DNA from: Lachnospiraceae bacterium NK4A179
Lineage (GTDB): Bacteria; Bacillota; Clostridia; Lachnospirales; Lachnospiraceae
DNA: 46,591 bases
Direction of reading: 5' to 3'
Assembly (NCBI GenBank): GCA_000421045.1
Contig: ATWC01000025.1
Span: 1-46,591 of the forward strand
Below are positions 15,783-24,632 of the stretch, in pieces. The notes beneath the pieces are model-generated. The model saw only the letters and a list, made by a program, of their open reading frames with translations, searched no databases and was not told the origin of the DNA. The translations under genes were made by a program, and so were the position numbers. Each line of letters starts with the position of its first letter. Positions within the stretch are counted from its first letter, which is position 1.

Positions 15783-15839
15783 ATGCAGAATTACAAGGAA
15801 GAATTGGAAAAACAAATACGCCAAGGGAATGCATGGTAA
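15783..15839 (+). pseudogene. Truncated 18-codon ORF behind the motif array
   Basis: AAAGGAG at 15769-15775 precedes ATG 15783, giving MQNYKEELEKQIRQGNAW and then TAA. The start region looks like that of a normal gene, but the frame ends within 18 codons and the sequence changes to a more GC-rich, oppositely oriented esterase gene only 10 bp later. I read it as the 5' stump of a gene lost by recombination; a genuine short peptide is the alternative. The family is not recognisable. Confidence 0.45.
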
Positions 15840-15849
15840 TCGTTCCGGA

Positions 15850-16686
15850 TTACGAATTCTCCACAAAGCTTAAGAACCTGTCTACGGTTTTGTCTTCGCT
15901 GCGTCCGAACAGGAAGCAGCCTGCGGTATACCAGGAGTGCGTGTTTCTTTTATCCTCAACCTCATAGATACTGCACTTGTTGCCCACGGACTCGGCCTTT
16001 CTTGCAAAGTCTTCGGCGCACTCGAATTCAAGGAGGCCGTCGTGCCTGCTCTGTATCAGGAGCATAGGTATATTGCTGCTCTCCATGAGCGACACCGGCT
16101 CCGCCTGTACACGGTCGTACCCCTTCTCGAAAAGCATCCCCAGCAGCATTTTTATCGTCATGCCCTGACTTTCTCTGAAGCTGAACGGGCCACCGACGCC
16201 TATGTATCCGATTACACCTGAGATGTCGACGTTATACTCCTGCTGGACCTTCTTGCTGTAGCAAAGAATCGATGACAGATGCGCGCCCGCTGAAGGACCG
16301 GAAAGTATTATCCTTGAAGTGTCTATTCCCTTGCCCTTAAGATGATTCACGGCGGCGTTAAAAGCTGCACATGTGTCTTCTATCTGCACAGGATATTTGT
16401 TCTTGGGAGAGAGCCTGTACCCGAGTGAGACGAAGCGGTAACCTTCGCGCGCAATATTCTGTCCGACGAAGTCGAAGAACTTCGGATTGCCGGCATTCCA
16501 GCCGCCGCCGTGAACCCACACGATGATCTTATCGCTCACGGGAGTCTTGGGCTCGTAGTAATAGAAGTACTGTTCCTTATCGCTCCCGTAGTCCACGCGC
16601 TCCGGAACGATCTCCTTCTTCGTCTTAAAGAGCATCCTGTAATACATAGGGTAGTAGCTTAAGTTCTCTCTGATGAAATCGATCAT
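15850..16686 (-). CDS. Alpha/beta hydrolase (carboxylesterase/HSL-type)
   Basis: A 278-residue cytoplasmic esterase-like protein. The oxyanion-hole motif HGGGW is at 59-63, the nucleophile elbow GPSAG has Ser132, and Asp216 (SRHDG) and His250 (NTHSW) complete the triad. Motifs fit the hormone-sensitive-lipase type of acyl esterases; the natural substrate cannot be told. It lies 17 bp behind the TetR gene and shares its promoter. Codon use is visibly more GC-rich than in neighbouring genes (many GCG, CGC, CCG codons), suggesting acquisition. Confidence 0.9.
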   Translation of the reverse strand: MIDFIRENLSYYPMYYRMLFKTKKEIVPERVDYGSDKEQYFYYYEPKTPVSDKIIVWVHGGGWNAGNPKFFDFVGQNIAREGYRFVSLGYRLSPKNKYPVQIEDTCAAFNAAVNHLKGKGIDTSRIILSGPSAGAHLSSILCYSKKVQQEYNVDISGVIGYIGVGGPFSFRESQGMTIKMLLGMLFEKGYDRVQAEPVSLMESSNIPMLLIQSRHDGLLEFECAEDFARKAESVGNKCSIYEVEDKRNTHSWYTAGCFLFGRSEDKTVDRFLSFVENS

Positions 16687-16703
16687 GATATTAATCCCTC
16701 GTA

Positions 16704-17381
16704 TTATTTCATTGCCTTTCCGCCCAGCATGAGTACTACAGCCGTCGCGAGATTCCTGTACATGTCGTCGGGCTTGTATTTGCCTTCGATATGTTCCGCC
16801 TTAAAGCACTCACTCAGAACATATCCTGACTCTATTCCGTGATAGTTGATGATAAAAAACTGGATTATCTCGTCTACCGACGAAGCAGGATTAAGCTTGT
16901 TTACCTTAACGACTTTCGTAAGAAATTCCGTCATGGTTTCGGTAGCGTAGAGCAGGGGGCTTAACTCGTCTTTGCCAAGCCTTGATGAGATCCTCATGGC
17001 GCGTACGGGGTCGGTCATCGCGAGCATGTCTCCGTATATGGAGACCTTGAGCATTTCGGTGCCGACTTCCTTCATGTAATCCGCGAGCATGCCGCAGATC
17101 TCGTATACTGTCTTCTCCCAATGCTTAATGTCAGACTTCGCAATGATCTCATTAAGTCTGTCATCGATCCTGTTTTCTGAATTGATCGTTATGATCAGAT
17201 CCTTGAATATCTCATCAAGGTCCTTGTAGTATCTGTAGATAACGCCGTGCGAGAACCCGGTCTGCGCGATAATGTCTTTCATCTCGACGGATGTGATCGG
17301 CTTACTTGCACACACTTTATATGCGGCCTTTATGATCTCTTTGCGCTTGTTCTCGAAGTATTCTTCGCTTACTTTCGGCAT
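16704..17381 (-). CDS. TetR/AcrR-family transcriptional regulator
   Basis: 225 residues with an N-terminal TetR HTH: RKEIIKAAYKVCASKPITSVEMKDIIAQTGFSHGVIYRYYKDLDEIF (about 13-59), followed by a helical ligand domain of about 160 residues. It probably represses itself and the esterase gene behind it, since a perfect 7-bp dyad overlaps the -10 of its promoter. The inducer is unknown but may be an ester or acyl compound handled by the hydrolase. Base composition is higher in GC than the flanks, as for the esterase. Confidence 0.92.
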   Translation of the reverse strand: MPKVSEEYFENKRKEIIKAAYKVCASKPITSVEMKDIIAQTGFSHGVIYRYYKDLDEIFKDLIITINSENRIDDRLNEIIAKSDIKHWEKTVYEICGMLADYMKEVGTEMLKVSIYGDMLAMTDPVRAMRISSRLGKDELSPLLYATETMTEFLTKVVKVNKLNPASSVDEIIQFFIINYHGIESGYVLSECFKAEHIEGKYKPDDMYRNLATAVVLMLGGKAMK

Positions 17382-17404
17382 GAGGGCCTCCTGTTCTGAA
17401 ATAT

Positions 17405-17448
17405 AAATGACACGAAGTCATTTTAAAACGCGGTCATTAAACTGTCAA
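17405..17448 (-). promoter_or_regulatory. TetR promoter with overlapping operator
   Basis: On the minus strand TTGACA (17448-17443), a 17-bp spacer and TAAAAT (17425-17420) form a near-consensus promoter. The perfect dyad AAATGAC-acgaa-GTCATTT (17405-17423) covers the -10 and start region, the usual site for TetR autoregulation. Confidence 0.85.
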
Positions 17449-17560
17449 GAATGATGTTTCTGTTTTGTTTAAACGTTGGTAAAATTATGGGGAAACACAG
17501 AAAAGGCTTTGATAAAACAGAGCAATAGTATTTCTGTCAAAGAAAGGGAGAAAAGCATTT

Positions 17561-19093
17561 ATGGGATTAAGGAGAGGAAAAAGGAGGAGAATACTTAAGG
17601 CTGTCCTGACGGTCATGTTGTCATTGGCCATTGTTATGGGAATTATACCGGGAACGGATTTTGTTATGCCGATATATGCCGACGGAGACAAGACAATCTC
17701 AGGACTCGGAACCGGGGCAATAGGTAACCCGACATCGGGAGCCGGAGGATGGAGTTATGTGTATTACGGGAAATATAATAGAAATCCCGTAAAATACAGA
17801 GTACTTGATAAGTCAACAACGGAGTTTAATTCCGATACGGATAATGCAAACAGCAGAAAAACCATGCTCCTTGACTGCGATAGTACACTTGATGAATATC
17901 GTTTTGATGTTTCTGATAATTACTGGGGATGGAGTAAAATAAAGAGATGGCTTAACGGAGTTGATTTTTTAAATAAAGCGGGCGTATTCACTGACCCTGA
18001 AAGAAATGCAATAGCCACAAGCACAAAGATTTCAAAAGTCACAGGTGATGGTGACGTGAGTTTTCTGAATTATGCAGCACTTAGAGGAGAGCAGATATTT
18101 CTCTTGGATGCGGGCGAAGCAACAAGAGCATCATATGGATATTCAAGTACTGATAGTAATAGTACCAGAATTAAAAAAGGCGCAGGCGATTGGTGGTGGC
18201 TGCGCTCGCCTTATGATCACAGCGATCGATATGCCGGCTTCGTGGATACCTTGGGCCTTATCCAAAGCTACGATGTGGACCGCAACATTACCGGTGTGAG
18301 TCCCGCTTTTAATATTGATCTGGGATCTGTAATCTTCGCATCTGTAATATCAGGAGAATCGGGCTCGTATAAGCTCACTATTGCGGATGCTGGTTTGGAC
18401 ATTACGTCCGGAACGATCACAAGGAGCGATTCTACGATAAACGTACCGTATACCATAACCGGAACTGCAAACCGGGTGTCCGTGCTTATTACGGACAGCG
18501 CGTATTCCGCAGGAACAGCTGCTACAAGCGGATATACCTATCTAAAACTGTCAGGTGGCGTATCGGGAAGCGGAACATTTACCCTTCCTGCAGTATATGC
18601 CGATAAAACCTGCGGTACAGATTATTACACATATATCCTTGCGGAGTATGTAAATGATGGAAAAGATACGGATTACGCATGTACTCCTGTAGAGATCACA
18701 ATACCGGATGCATCCGGTGGTGGCCTCGATCTGAAACCCGACCCGAAGCATGATGATGACGATGATTCTGACAACGGATCGTCAGATCCCAAACCCAAGG
18801 ATGAAAAGCTTGATGAGCTTCGTGCAAAACTTAAGACCGCGATAGATAAGGGCGGCTATCAGACGGTTACATGGGATAAAGGTACGGCTCTGCCTTATGA
18901 CATCATGAAGACCCTCCAGGATAACCCGAAGATCACGCTCGTATTCAGTTATACATATGAGAATGAATTCTTCAAGGTCACTCTTCCCGGTCAGAGCGTG
19001 AAGGCATATACGAATATCCCGTGGTACGGGCCGCTGTATCTGTATGCATATTACGGTGGATGTGGTGCAATCCCGGAATGCCCCGAAGATTAA
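17561..19093 (+). CDS. Secreted DUF6273-domain protein
   Basis: 510 residues. A basic N-terminus (RRGKRRR) and hydrophobic segment, with likely cleavage after YADG near residue 41, indicate export. Residues about 65-255 form a DUF6273-type domain with its hallmark WWWLRSP and the later GVSPAFNID. A beta-rich region (about 270-390) follows, then an Asp-rich linker (KHDDDDDSDNGSSDPKPKDE). A C-terminal about 85-residue module (ELRAKLKTAIDKGGYQTVTW...TLPGQSVKAY) is found at the ends of other Lachnospiraceae surface proteins to my knowledge. The ribosome binding site is AAAGGGAG. It is probably a cell-surface or extracellular protein; its partner or ligand is unknown. Confidence 0.82.
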   Translation: MGLRRGKRRRILKAVLTVMLSLAIVMGIIPGTDFVMPIYADGDKTISGLGTGAIGNPTSGAGGWSYVYYGKYNRNPVKYRVLDKSTTEFNSDTDNANSRKTMLLDCDSTLDEYRFDVSDNYWGWSKIKRWLNGVDFLNKAGVFTDPERNAIATSTKISKVTGDGDVSFLNYAALRGEQIFLLDAGEATRASYGYSSTDSNSTRIKKGAGDWWWLRSPYDHSDRYAGFVDTLGLIQSYDVDRNITGVSPAFNIDLGSVIFASVISGESGSYKLTIADAGLDITSGTITRSDSTINVPYTITGTANRVSVLITDSAYSAGTAATSGYTYLKLSGGVSGSGTFTLPAVYADKTCGTDYYTYILAEYVNDGKDTDYACTPVEITIPDASGGGLDLKPDPKHDDDDDSDNGSSDPKPKDEKLDELRAKLKTAIDKGGYQTVTWDKGTALPYDIMKTLQDNPKITLVFSYTYENEFFKVTLPGQSVKAYTNIPWYGPLYLYAYYGGCGAIPECPED

Positions 19094-19168
19094 TACTGCC
19101 AACAGAACATATAAAGATATATAATAATTCTGAAAAGTTGTTAAGGCTACCTGGAGGCACAGGATCAT

Positions 19169-21175
19169 ATGCTATACTCGATGGCTCCGGCATCAGCGCT
19201 GGTGATCATTCTTATATTAAACTTGGAATCAATCAAAAAGTACGGATTCCGCGAAAAGAAGCAGGACGAGAAGAAGCGTGTGCCTGTACGCTTTAACTGC
19301 TTTATTCTTGCCTCGGTCTGTTATGTTCTCATCGATATGGCATGGGGACTCCTTTACGAGCACCATGATATCCCGGAACTGTTTCCCTTCATATATTCTT
19401 CTACGGTCTTTTATTTTATGTTCATGCTCCTGACAATGCTCACATGGACACGGTATATAGTCGCATATCTCGATAAGAGAGGCTTCCGTACCACTCTGAT
19501 GCTCCACGGAGTATGGACAATGTTCATGATAGGCATTATATGTCTGGTGCTTAACTGTTTTTTCCATTTCATGTTTTCATATAATGATGCACATGAATAT
19601 ATCGTAGAGTCCGGAAGGAATATCTCTTTCCTTCTGCAGATTGCATTCTATACCTTCATATCGCTGTATATGCTGTATGTTGCCCATAAAAGTTCGGGAA
19701 GCCAGAAAGTCAGATATAACGCGGTGGCGGCTACAAGTATCGTCCTTGGCGTGTCACTGATCTTTCAGATTGCTTTTGCATTTCTCCCTTCCTATGCCGT
19801 TGGACTTATGATCGGAATATGCCTTGTTCACTCATATGTCATGCTTGGTGAGAAGAAAGAGAAGGAAATTCATGATCATATCGCATCTGTGATGGCAGAG
19901 GATTATGAAGCGATATTCTATATCGAAATAGAATCAGGTGAATTTATATCTTTTGCCAGAAGTCAGAAATATATGACTTTAAATGCGACGGCACAGGGTA
20001 AAAACTTCTTTAAAGAAGCTTATGACAGCATTGATGACTGTGTATATCCTAATGACCGTGAATATGCGAAGACCTTTTACGATAAAGATAACATGCTAAG
20101 GAGCCTTGAAGGCAGGCGTTCGTTTTCGTTCAAATACAGAGTTATGGTAAAAGGAGAGCCGAGATACTTCCTGTTTACCGTGATGCGTGAAAGCAACAGT
20201 CAGTATCTGATCTTTTATGAAAAAGACATAGAGGATGAGCTTATTGCCGAAAAAGCCCAGAAGGAAACACAGAAAAAGACAGTCACCTTCGGACGTATTG
20301 CAGAGAGTCTTGCCTCCAACTATGATGCTATCTACTATATTGAAATAGCGGATTCTTCATATGTCGGCTATGAAGTGAATAATATATTCGGACAGCTCGA
20401 GGTCAGCAAATCCGGAGAGGATTTTTATGCGGATTGTATTGAAACGATACCGCATGTGATCCATAAGGATGACCGTGACCGGGTGATCGATTTTATAAAT
20501 AAGGATAGCATGATCACCAGACTCGAGAACCATAAAGACTACAGTGTTACCTACCGTATCATGATATCGGACAAGCCTCAGTACACCAGGATGACTGTCC
20601 GCAAGACCAGCGATGGAACACACTTTATTATAGGTGTTGAAAATGTTGACAATGAGATCAGGAAAGAAAAACAGCGCCTTCATGAGCTTAAGACGGAGAA
20701 GGAACTTGCAAGGCGCGATGAGCTGACAGGAGTCAAAAACAAGACCGCATATAAGGAGTTTGAGGAATCGGTACAGGAAAGCATCAACAGCGGAAAGGAA
20801 GAATTGTCATTTGCTCTTGTAGTATGTGATGCCAATAACCTGAAATTGATAAATGATACTAATGGGCATGCTGTGGGGGATGAGTATATCAAGGCATCTG
20901 CCCGCCTTTTGAGTGATGTTTTCGTTCACAGTCAGATATTCAGGGTCGGTGGAGATGAGTTTGCGGTATTCCTCCGTGGAAGCGATCATTCTTCTCGCCA
21001 TGAGCTTTTGAAAAAGTTGCGCAACAAGGTGCTTGAGAATAAGAAAGAAGACAGCGGTGTTATCCTGGCCGCAGGAATGTCGGAATACGATCCTAAAATT
21101 GACAGATCGGTATCCGATGTTTTTGAACGTGCGGACAAAGAGATGTATGAGAACAAACAGAAACTGAAGTCTTAA
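19169..21175 (+). CDS. Membrane-bound diguanylate cyclase (GGDEF)
   Basis: Synthesises c-di-GMP from two GTP. The N-terminal 230 residues contain six or seven membrane segments. Two related PAS-like regions follow (about 238-355, DYEAIFYIEIESGEF, and about 370-490, NYDAIYYIEIADSSY), then a helical linker KTEKELARRDELTGVKNKTAYKEF and the GGDEF domain with an intact GGDEF at 594-598. The RxxD product-inhibition site five residues upstream is absent (FVHS), so feedback inhibition is not expected. GGAGG lies 11 nt before ATG 19169. It sits 75 bp after the secreted DUF6273 gene and may control surface behaviour. Confidence 0.93.
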   Translation: MLYSMAPASALVIILILNLESIKKYGFREKKQDEKKRVPVRFNCFILASVCYVLIDMAWGLLYEHHDIPELFPFIYSSTVFYFMFMLLTMLTWTRYIVAYLDKRGFRTTLMLHGVWTMFMIGIICLVLNCFFHFMFSYNDAHEYIVESGRNISFLLQIAFYTFISLYMLYVAHKSSGSQKVRYNAVAATSIVLGVSLIFQIAFAFLPSYAVGLMIGICLVHSYVMLGEKKEKEIHDHIASVMAEDYEAIFYIEIESGEFISFARSQKYMTLNATAQGKNFFKEAYDSIDDCVYPNDREYAKTFYDKDNMLRSLEGRRSFSFKYRVMVKGEPRYFLFTVMRESNSQYLIFYEKDIEDELIAEKAQKETQKKTVTFGRIAESLASNYDAIYYIEIADSSYVGYEVNNIFGQLEVSKSGEDFYADCIETIPHVIHKDDRDRVIDFINKDSMITRLENHKDYSVTYRIMISDKPQYTRMTVRKTSDGTHFIIGVENVDNEIRKEKQRLHELKTEKELARRDELTGVKNKTAYKEFEESVQESINSGKEELSFALVVCDANNLKLINDTNGHAVGDEYIKASARLLSDVFVHSQIFRVGGDEFAVFLRGSDHSSRHELLKKLRNKVLENKKEDSGVILAAGMSEYDPKIDRSVSDVFERADKEMYENKQKLKS

Positions 21176-21235
21176 GAAGTTCTGATCATCTGTCTTACCG
21201 CCGCTTAAACCAAATTGGGGCTATTGAATGCCTAT

Positions 21236-21541
21236 ATGAGTGAAATGAATGACTTAAAATCTACCGCTTTGAGGACGATAAGAATCATATATATCCTTCA
21301 CACGCTGCTGTATATTCCTGTTATGTATGCATTCAGTCCGATATGGATGTTAGTTCTTTTTTTGAGATGTTTATTTATCCCATACATATCAACAATCATC
21401 CTATCGATTTTGTATATATGGATAATAAAAAAACAGGAATTAGCCCCGCCGGATGTAATTCTATATCCTGTTATGCTGATCATAAATCTCATAAGTTTTG
21501 TAGGCATGGAAGCATTGTTTAAGGCGGCAATGGGAATATAA
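21236..21541 (+). CDS. Small membrane protein of unknown function
   Basis: About 101 residues with three hydrophobic segments (IIYILHTLLYIPVMYAF, IWMLVLFLRCLFIPYISTIILSILYIWII, VILYPVMLIINLISFVGM). No family is recognised. The start is uncertain: the frame is open from a TTG at 21215, ATG 21236 and ATG 21245 are alternatives, and none has a strong ribosome binding site. Co-directional with the cyclase gene. Confidence 0.55.
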   Translation: MSEMNDLKSTALRTIRIIYILHTLLYIPVMYAFSPIWMLVLFLRCLFIPYISTIILSILYIWIIKKQELAPPDVILYPVMLIINLISFVGMEALFKAAMGI

Positions 21542-21586
21542 CGATTCATAGTACCTGAACCCATATGTTTTGCATAGTACATAAGG

Positions 21587-21615
21587 TTGACTTTACGAGG
21601 ATTCTGGGCTAACAT
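21587..21615 (+). promoter_or_regulatory. Promoter of the proS T-box transcript
   Basis: TTGACT (21587-21592), 17-bp spacer, TAACAT (21610-21615). The predicted start near 21622 coincides with the beginning of the T-box stem I region. Confidence 0.75.
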
Positions 21616-21621
21616 TAAATT

Positions 21622-21825
21622 CCGCGATGATAAGAAATAGTAGGTTTTACGGTGTTACAGAGAGGTGGCGGATGCTGCGAGCCATTACATACGATTTCCG
21701 AACCCGTCTTGGAGCGTTAAATTCATAATTAAGAGCGAGCTTTGCTAATAAGGGTGGTACCGCCGACGGTACATAGATTTGTTTGTCGGTCCCTTAATTC
21801 CCATAATGGGAGTTAAGGGACTTTT
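21622..21825 (+). promoter_or_regulatory. T-box riboswitch (proline) controlling proS
   Basis: The conserved T-box AAGGGTGGTACCGCC is at 21750-21764, and stem I signatures (CAGAGAGGTGGCGGATGCTG near 21658-21677; TTGGAGC near 21709-21715) are present. In the specifier region GAACCCGTC near 21700-21708 the codon CCC (21703-21705) fits proline. The intrinsic terminator GTCCCTTAA/TTAAGGGAC (21789-21797 with 21813-21821), with inner TCCC/GGGA and a T-run, lies just before proS. Uncharged tRNA-Pro is expected to stabilise the antiterminator and switch proS on. Confidence 0.93.
21789..21825 (+). terminator. Conditional terminator of the proS T-box
   Basis: Stem GTCCCTTAA/TTAAGGGAC, with inner TCCC/GGGA and loop ATAAT, is followed by TTTTGTT. 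It competes with the antiterminator that contains the T-box at 21750-21764. Confidence 0.9.
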
Positions 21826-21856
21826 GTTATTCAAATGATCTCAGGAGGAAAGAGTA

Positions 21857-23599
21857 ATGAAATTATCCAACATGGTAGGAGACAGATTTAAGGAACGTCC
21901 TTCGGATTGCGTGATTGATTCTCATGCATTTTCTGTAAGAGGAGGATATATCAAATATGTATCCAACGGTATTTATTCTCTTTACCCGCCAATGAAGAGA
22001 GTTACTGCCAAGATTGAAAATATTATAAGAGAAGAAATGGATGCCGCTGGTTCTCAGGAAGTTCTCTTCCCTGTTGTTTTACCCGGATCTCTCTGGGAAG
22101 AGTCCGGAAGATTTGAAAGCGTCGGAGAGGAACTTTTAAGATTCAAAGACAGAAACAATTCATCTATGGTTCTTGGTATGACACACGAGGAAGCAGCAGT
22201 CCATATGGTTCGTGAGTGGGGTAATACTTATGCAAAGTATCCCTTCTCGATTTACCAGATTCAGACAAAGTTCAGAGATGAAGCACGACCCAGAGCAGGT
22301 CTTATCCGTGTTCGTGAGTTCACAATGAAGGATGCTTATTCTTTCCATACATCTCAGGAAGACCTCGAGAAATACTATGCCGTTATGGCGAATTCATATT
22401 TCAGAATATTCGAGAGAGCAGGTATTCCCGAAGTTGTTTCCGTTAAATCCGATTCGGGCATGATCGGCGGAAGTGTTTCTCACGAGTATATGCTTTTGGT
22501 TGATGCCGGCGAGGACTCGATCGTTTTTTGTGATGAATGTGGCTATAGCGCAAATATGGAAGCGGCCGATACAACAGTAGACAATTCCGGATGTACACCC
22601 ATTGGCGAACTTACCAAAGTTAACACTCCGGACTGCAAGACAATAGAAGAAGTATGCAACTTCCTTCACAGCAAAGTTGAGGAATCATGTAAGGCTGTTA
22701 TTTATCAGACAAACCAGACAGACGAATATATCGTTGTTTTCTTAAGAGGAGATTATGAAGTAAACGAAACCAAGCTTACAAATCTTCTCGGTGATAAAGT
22801 ACATGCTGCTACAATTACCGAAGAATGCGGACTCTGTGCAGGCTTCTGCGGACCTTACAAACAGGAAGCAAAATGCAGGATTATATATGACAAGTCTCTG
22901 GAAGGCCTTGAAAATATGGTATGCGGTGCCAACGAAGTGGATTACCACTATACAGGACTTAATATCAAACGTGATATCGGTGATGTTGAATATGTAGATG
23001 TCGCTAAAATAAGAACCGGAGATATCTGTCCCGTATGCGGCAAAAAGTCGATCAGAATAAGCAGAGGAATCGAAGTGGGAAACATCTTCCAGCTAGGGAC
23101 CAAATATACCAAGTCAATGGGCATGACATATACCGATGTGGACGGAAGTGTTAAGACACCCATAATGGGATGCTACGGAATAGGTGTAGGCCGACTTGCT
23201 GCCAGCGTAATGGAAGCAAAGCATGACGACTACGGTCCTATCTGGCCCATCAGCATTGCTCCCTGGCAGGTACATCTTTGCTGCATGAGATCTGATAAGG
23301 CAGAGTGCAAGGAAGCTGCCGACAAAATTTACAATGATCTGCTCAAAGCGGGAGTTGAAGTTATTTATGACGACAGAAACGTTCAGGCGGGCGTTATGTT
23401 TGCGGATGCCGACCTTCTCGGCGTACCTGTAAGAGTAACGATCGGCCCCAAGAATATTGCAAACGGACAGATTGAAATTTCAACGAGAGACAAGAGTGTT
23501 AAGGAACTTGTTAATGTTGATGATGCAAATGCCGAGATTAAAAAACTTATCGACAAGCTCTTCGATGAGATCAATTCAAAGGTAAGAGACAGAATCTGA
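21857..23599 (+). CDS. proS: Prolyl-tRNA synthetase (bacterial type)
   Basis: A class II aminoacyl-tRNA synthetase charging tRNA-Pro; 580 residues, as usual for the bacterial form with an editing (INS) domain. Motif 1 lies around EVLFPVVLPGSLWEESGRF, motif 2 is FRDEARPRAGLIRVREFTMKDAYSFH, the inserted editing domain spans about 230-390, motif 3 is GCYGIGVGRL, and the anticodon-binding domain follows. The ribosome binding site is AGGAGG before ATG 21857. Regulated by the T-box directly upstream. Confidence 0.98.
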   Translation: MKLSNMVGDRFKERPSDCVIDSHAFSVRGGYIKYVSNGIYSLYPPMKRVTAKIENIIREEMDAAGSQEVLFPVVLPGSLWEESGRFESVGEELLRFKDRNNSSMVLGMTHEEAAVHMVREWGNTYAKYPFSIYQIQTKFRDEARPRAGLIRVREFTMKDAYSFHTSQEDLEKYYAVMANSYFRIFERAGIPEVVSVKSDSGMIGGSVSHEYMLLVDAGEDSIVFCDECGYSANMEAADTTVDNSGCTPIGELTKVNTPDCKTIEEVCNFLHSKVEESCKAVIYQTNQTDEYIVVFLRGDYEVNETKLTNLLGDKVHAATITEECGLCAGFCGPYKQEAKCRIIYDKSLEGLENMVCGANEVDYHYTGLNIKRDIGDVEYVDVAKIRTGDICPVCGKKSIRISRGIEVGNIFQLGTKYTKSMGMTYTDVDGSVKTPIMGCYGIGVGRLAASVMEAKHDDYGPIWPISIAPWQVHLCCMRSDKAECKEAADKIYNDLLKAGVEVIYDDRNVQAGVMFADADLLGVPVRVTIGPKNIANGQIEISTRDKSVKELVNVDDANAEIKKLIDKLFDEINSKVRDRI

Positions 23600-23622
23600 T
23601 AAAAATGATTTAAGGGGAAGTT

Positions 23623-24183
23623 ATGATATCAGCTGAAGAAGCAATCGAGCGATTAAAAAAAGGTAATGAACAGTATGTTGCTATTGATACATTTCATACG
23701 GATGTATCCCCTATCGTATTAGAGCATTTTGCTAAAAACGGACAGGAGCCGTATGCGATAATTATAGGATGTTCAGATTCAAGGGTTATCCCGGAGAGGA
23801 TATTTCATGCGGCGATCGGAGACCTGTTTACGATCCGCGTGGCAGGAAATGTGATCGATGATCATCAGCTGGGAAGTATTGAGTATGCCGCAGGACATCT
23901 GGGGACAAATCTGATAGTGGTGCTTGGTCATAATCAGTGTGGAGCGGTAACAGCTGCGATCCATCATGATCCTGATGGTTATATCAAATTTATAACCGAC
24001 GAGATCAAACAGGCCATCGGGGCGGAGAAAGATGATTATAAGGCAGCAGTGCTCAACGTGAAGCAGAGTGTGAGCATTATAGAATCAAGTCTGGAGATTC
24101 AGAAAGATGAGGAGCATGGATTAAAGGTGATCGGTGCAGTGTATCGTATTGAAGATGGGACGGTTGAATTTATAAATGAATGA
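23623..24183 (+). CDS. Beta-class carbonic anhydrase
   Basis: Interconverts CO2 and bicarbonate. Zn ligands are Cys50 (GCSDSR), His103 and Cys106 (GHNQCGA), and the Asp52-Arg53 dyad is intact, giving the full active-site set. At 186 residues it is a short clade member. AAGGGGAAG precedes ATG 23623. It lies 23 bp behind proS and is probably read through from it; a terminator follows at 24317. Confidence 0.94.
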   Translation: MISAEEAIERLKKGNEQYVAIDTFHTDVSPIVLEHFAKNGQEPYAIIIGCSDSRVIPERIFHAAIGDLFTIRVAGNVIDDHQLGSIEYAAGHLGTNLIVVLGHNQCGAVTAAIHHDPDGYIKFITDEIKQAIGAEKDDYKAAVLNVKQSVSIIESSLEIQKDEEHGLKVIGAVYRIEDGTVEFINE

Positions 24184-24316
24184 CCCATTTGTCTGATAAA
24201 GTTAAGCAGGAGAGTATTCATTGAATGCAAGAGCTTTTAATGGTATGATAAAGCCTGTTTTTGATAACAGAATTATATAAGGGAGTAAGTATAAACTTTA
24301 GAATGGACAAACTTAT

Positions 24317-24351
24317 AACCTTGTAACCCTAAAACGGTTGCAAGGTTTTTT
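24317..24351 (+). terminator. Terminator behind the carbonic anhydrase gene
   Basis: AACCTTG-t-AACC pairs with GGTT-g-CAAGGTT (24317-24345), followed by six T (24346-24351). 24184-24316 holds no supported gene. Confidence 0.88.
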
Positions 24352-24362
24352 CGTTAATTGAC

Positions 24363-24536
24363 ATGAAAAATCTCTTCGGGATCAAGGATAAAGAGAAGAT
24401 ACAAGCGATATCAGGTTCGTTTACTCTGATACTGTTAGGATTAATATATTCGCCGGTATTAGGCGATGAGTTGGCCGAAAAGAGTACACGGCTCCTGGTA
24501 AGAGGAGTTGTAAATCAGATGGTTGAAGCATCTTGA
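24363..24536 (+). pseudogene. Orphan 57-codon ORF, probably a gene remnant
   Basis: ATG 24363 to TGA 24536 encodes 57 residues (start MKNLFGIKDKEKIQ, then a hydrophobic stretch FTLILLGLIYSPVL). It lies 12 bp behind a terminator with neither a promoter nor a ribosome binding site, so expression is doubtful although codon use looks coding. It could be a decayed membrane-protein gene. The family is unknown. Confidence 0.35.
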
Positions 24537-24552
24537 GGAAAAGAATAGATCC

Positions 24553-24580
24553 TTTTGTCAGATATGCATTGTAGTATAAT
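24553..24580 (+). promoter_or_regulatory. Probable promoter of the single-pass membrane protein gene
   Basis: A consensus TATAAT (24575-24580) with a weak TTTTGT (24553-24558) at 16-bp spacing, 53 bp before the start at 24633. Confidence 0.55.
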
Positions 24581-24632
24581 ATACAAGTGTTTAAAGCTGT
24601 TAATATAACAAATAAGACAGGTGAAAGATCAT

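Noticed and set aside
17449-17560. c-di-GMP riboswitch before the DUF6273/diguanylate cyclase genes
   Set aside because: No GEMM-type conserved stems were found; the region is short and AT-rich with only a weak promoter-like TAAAAT.
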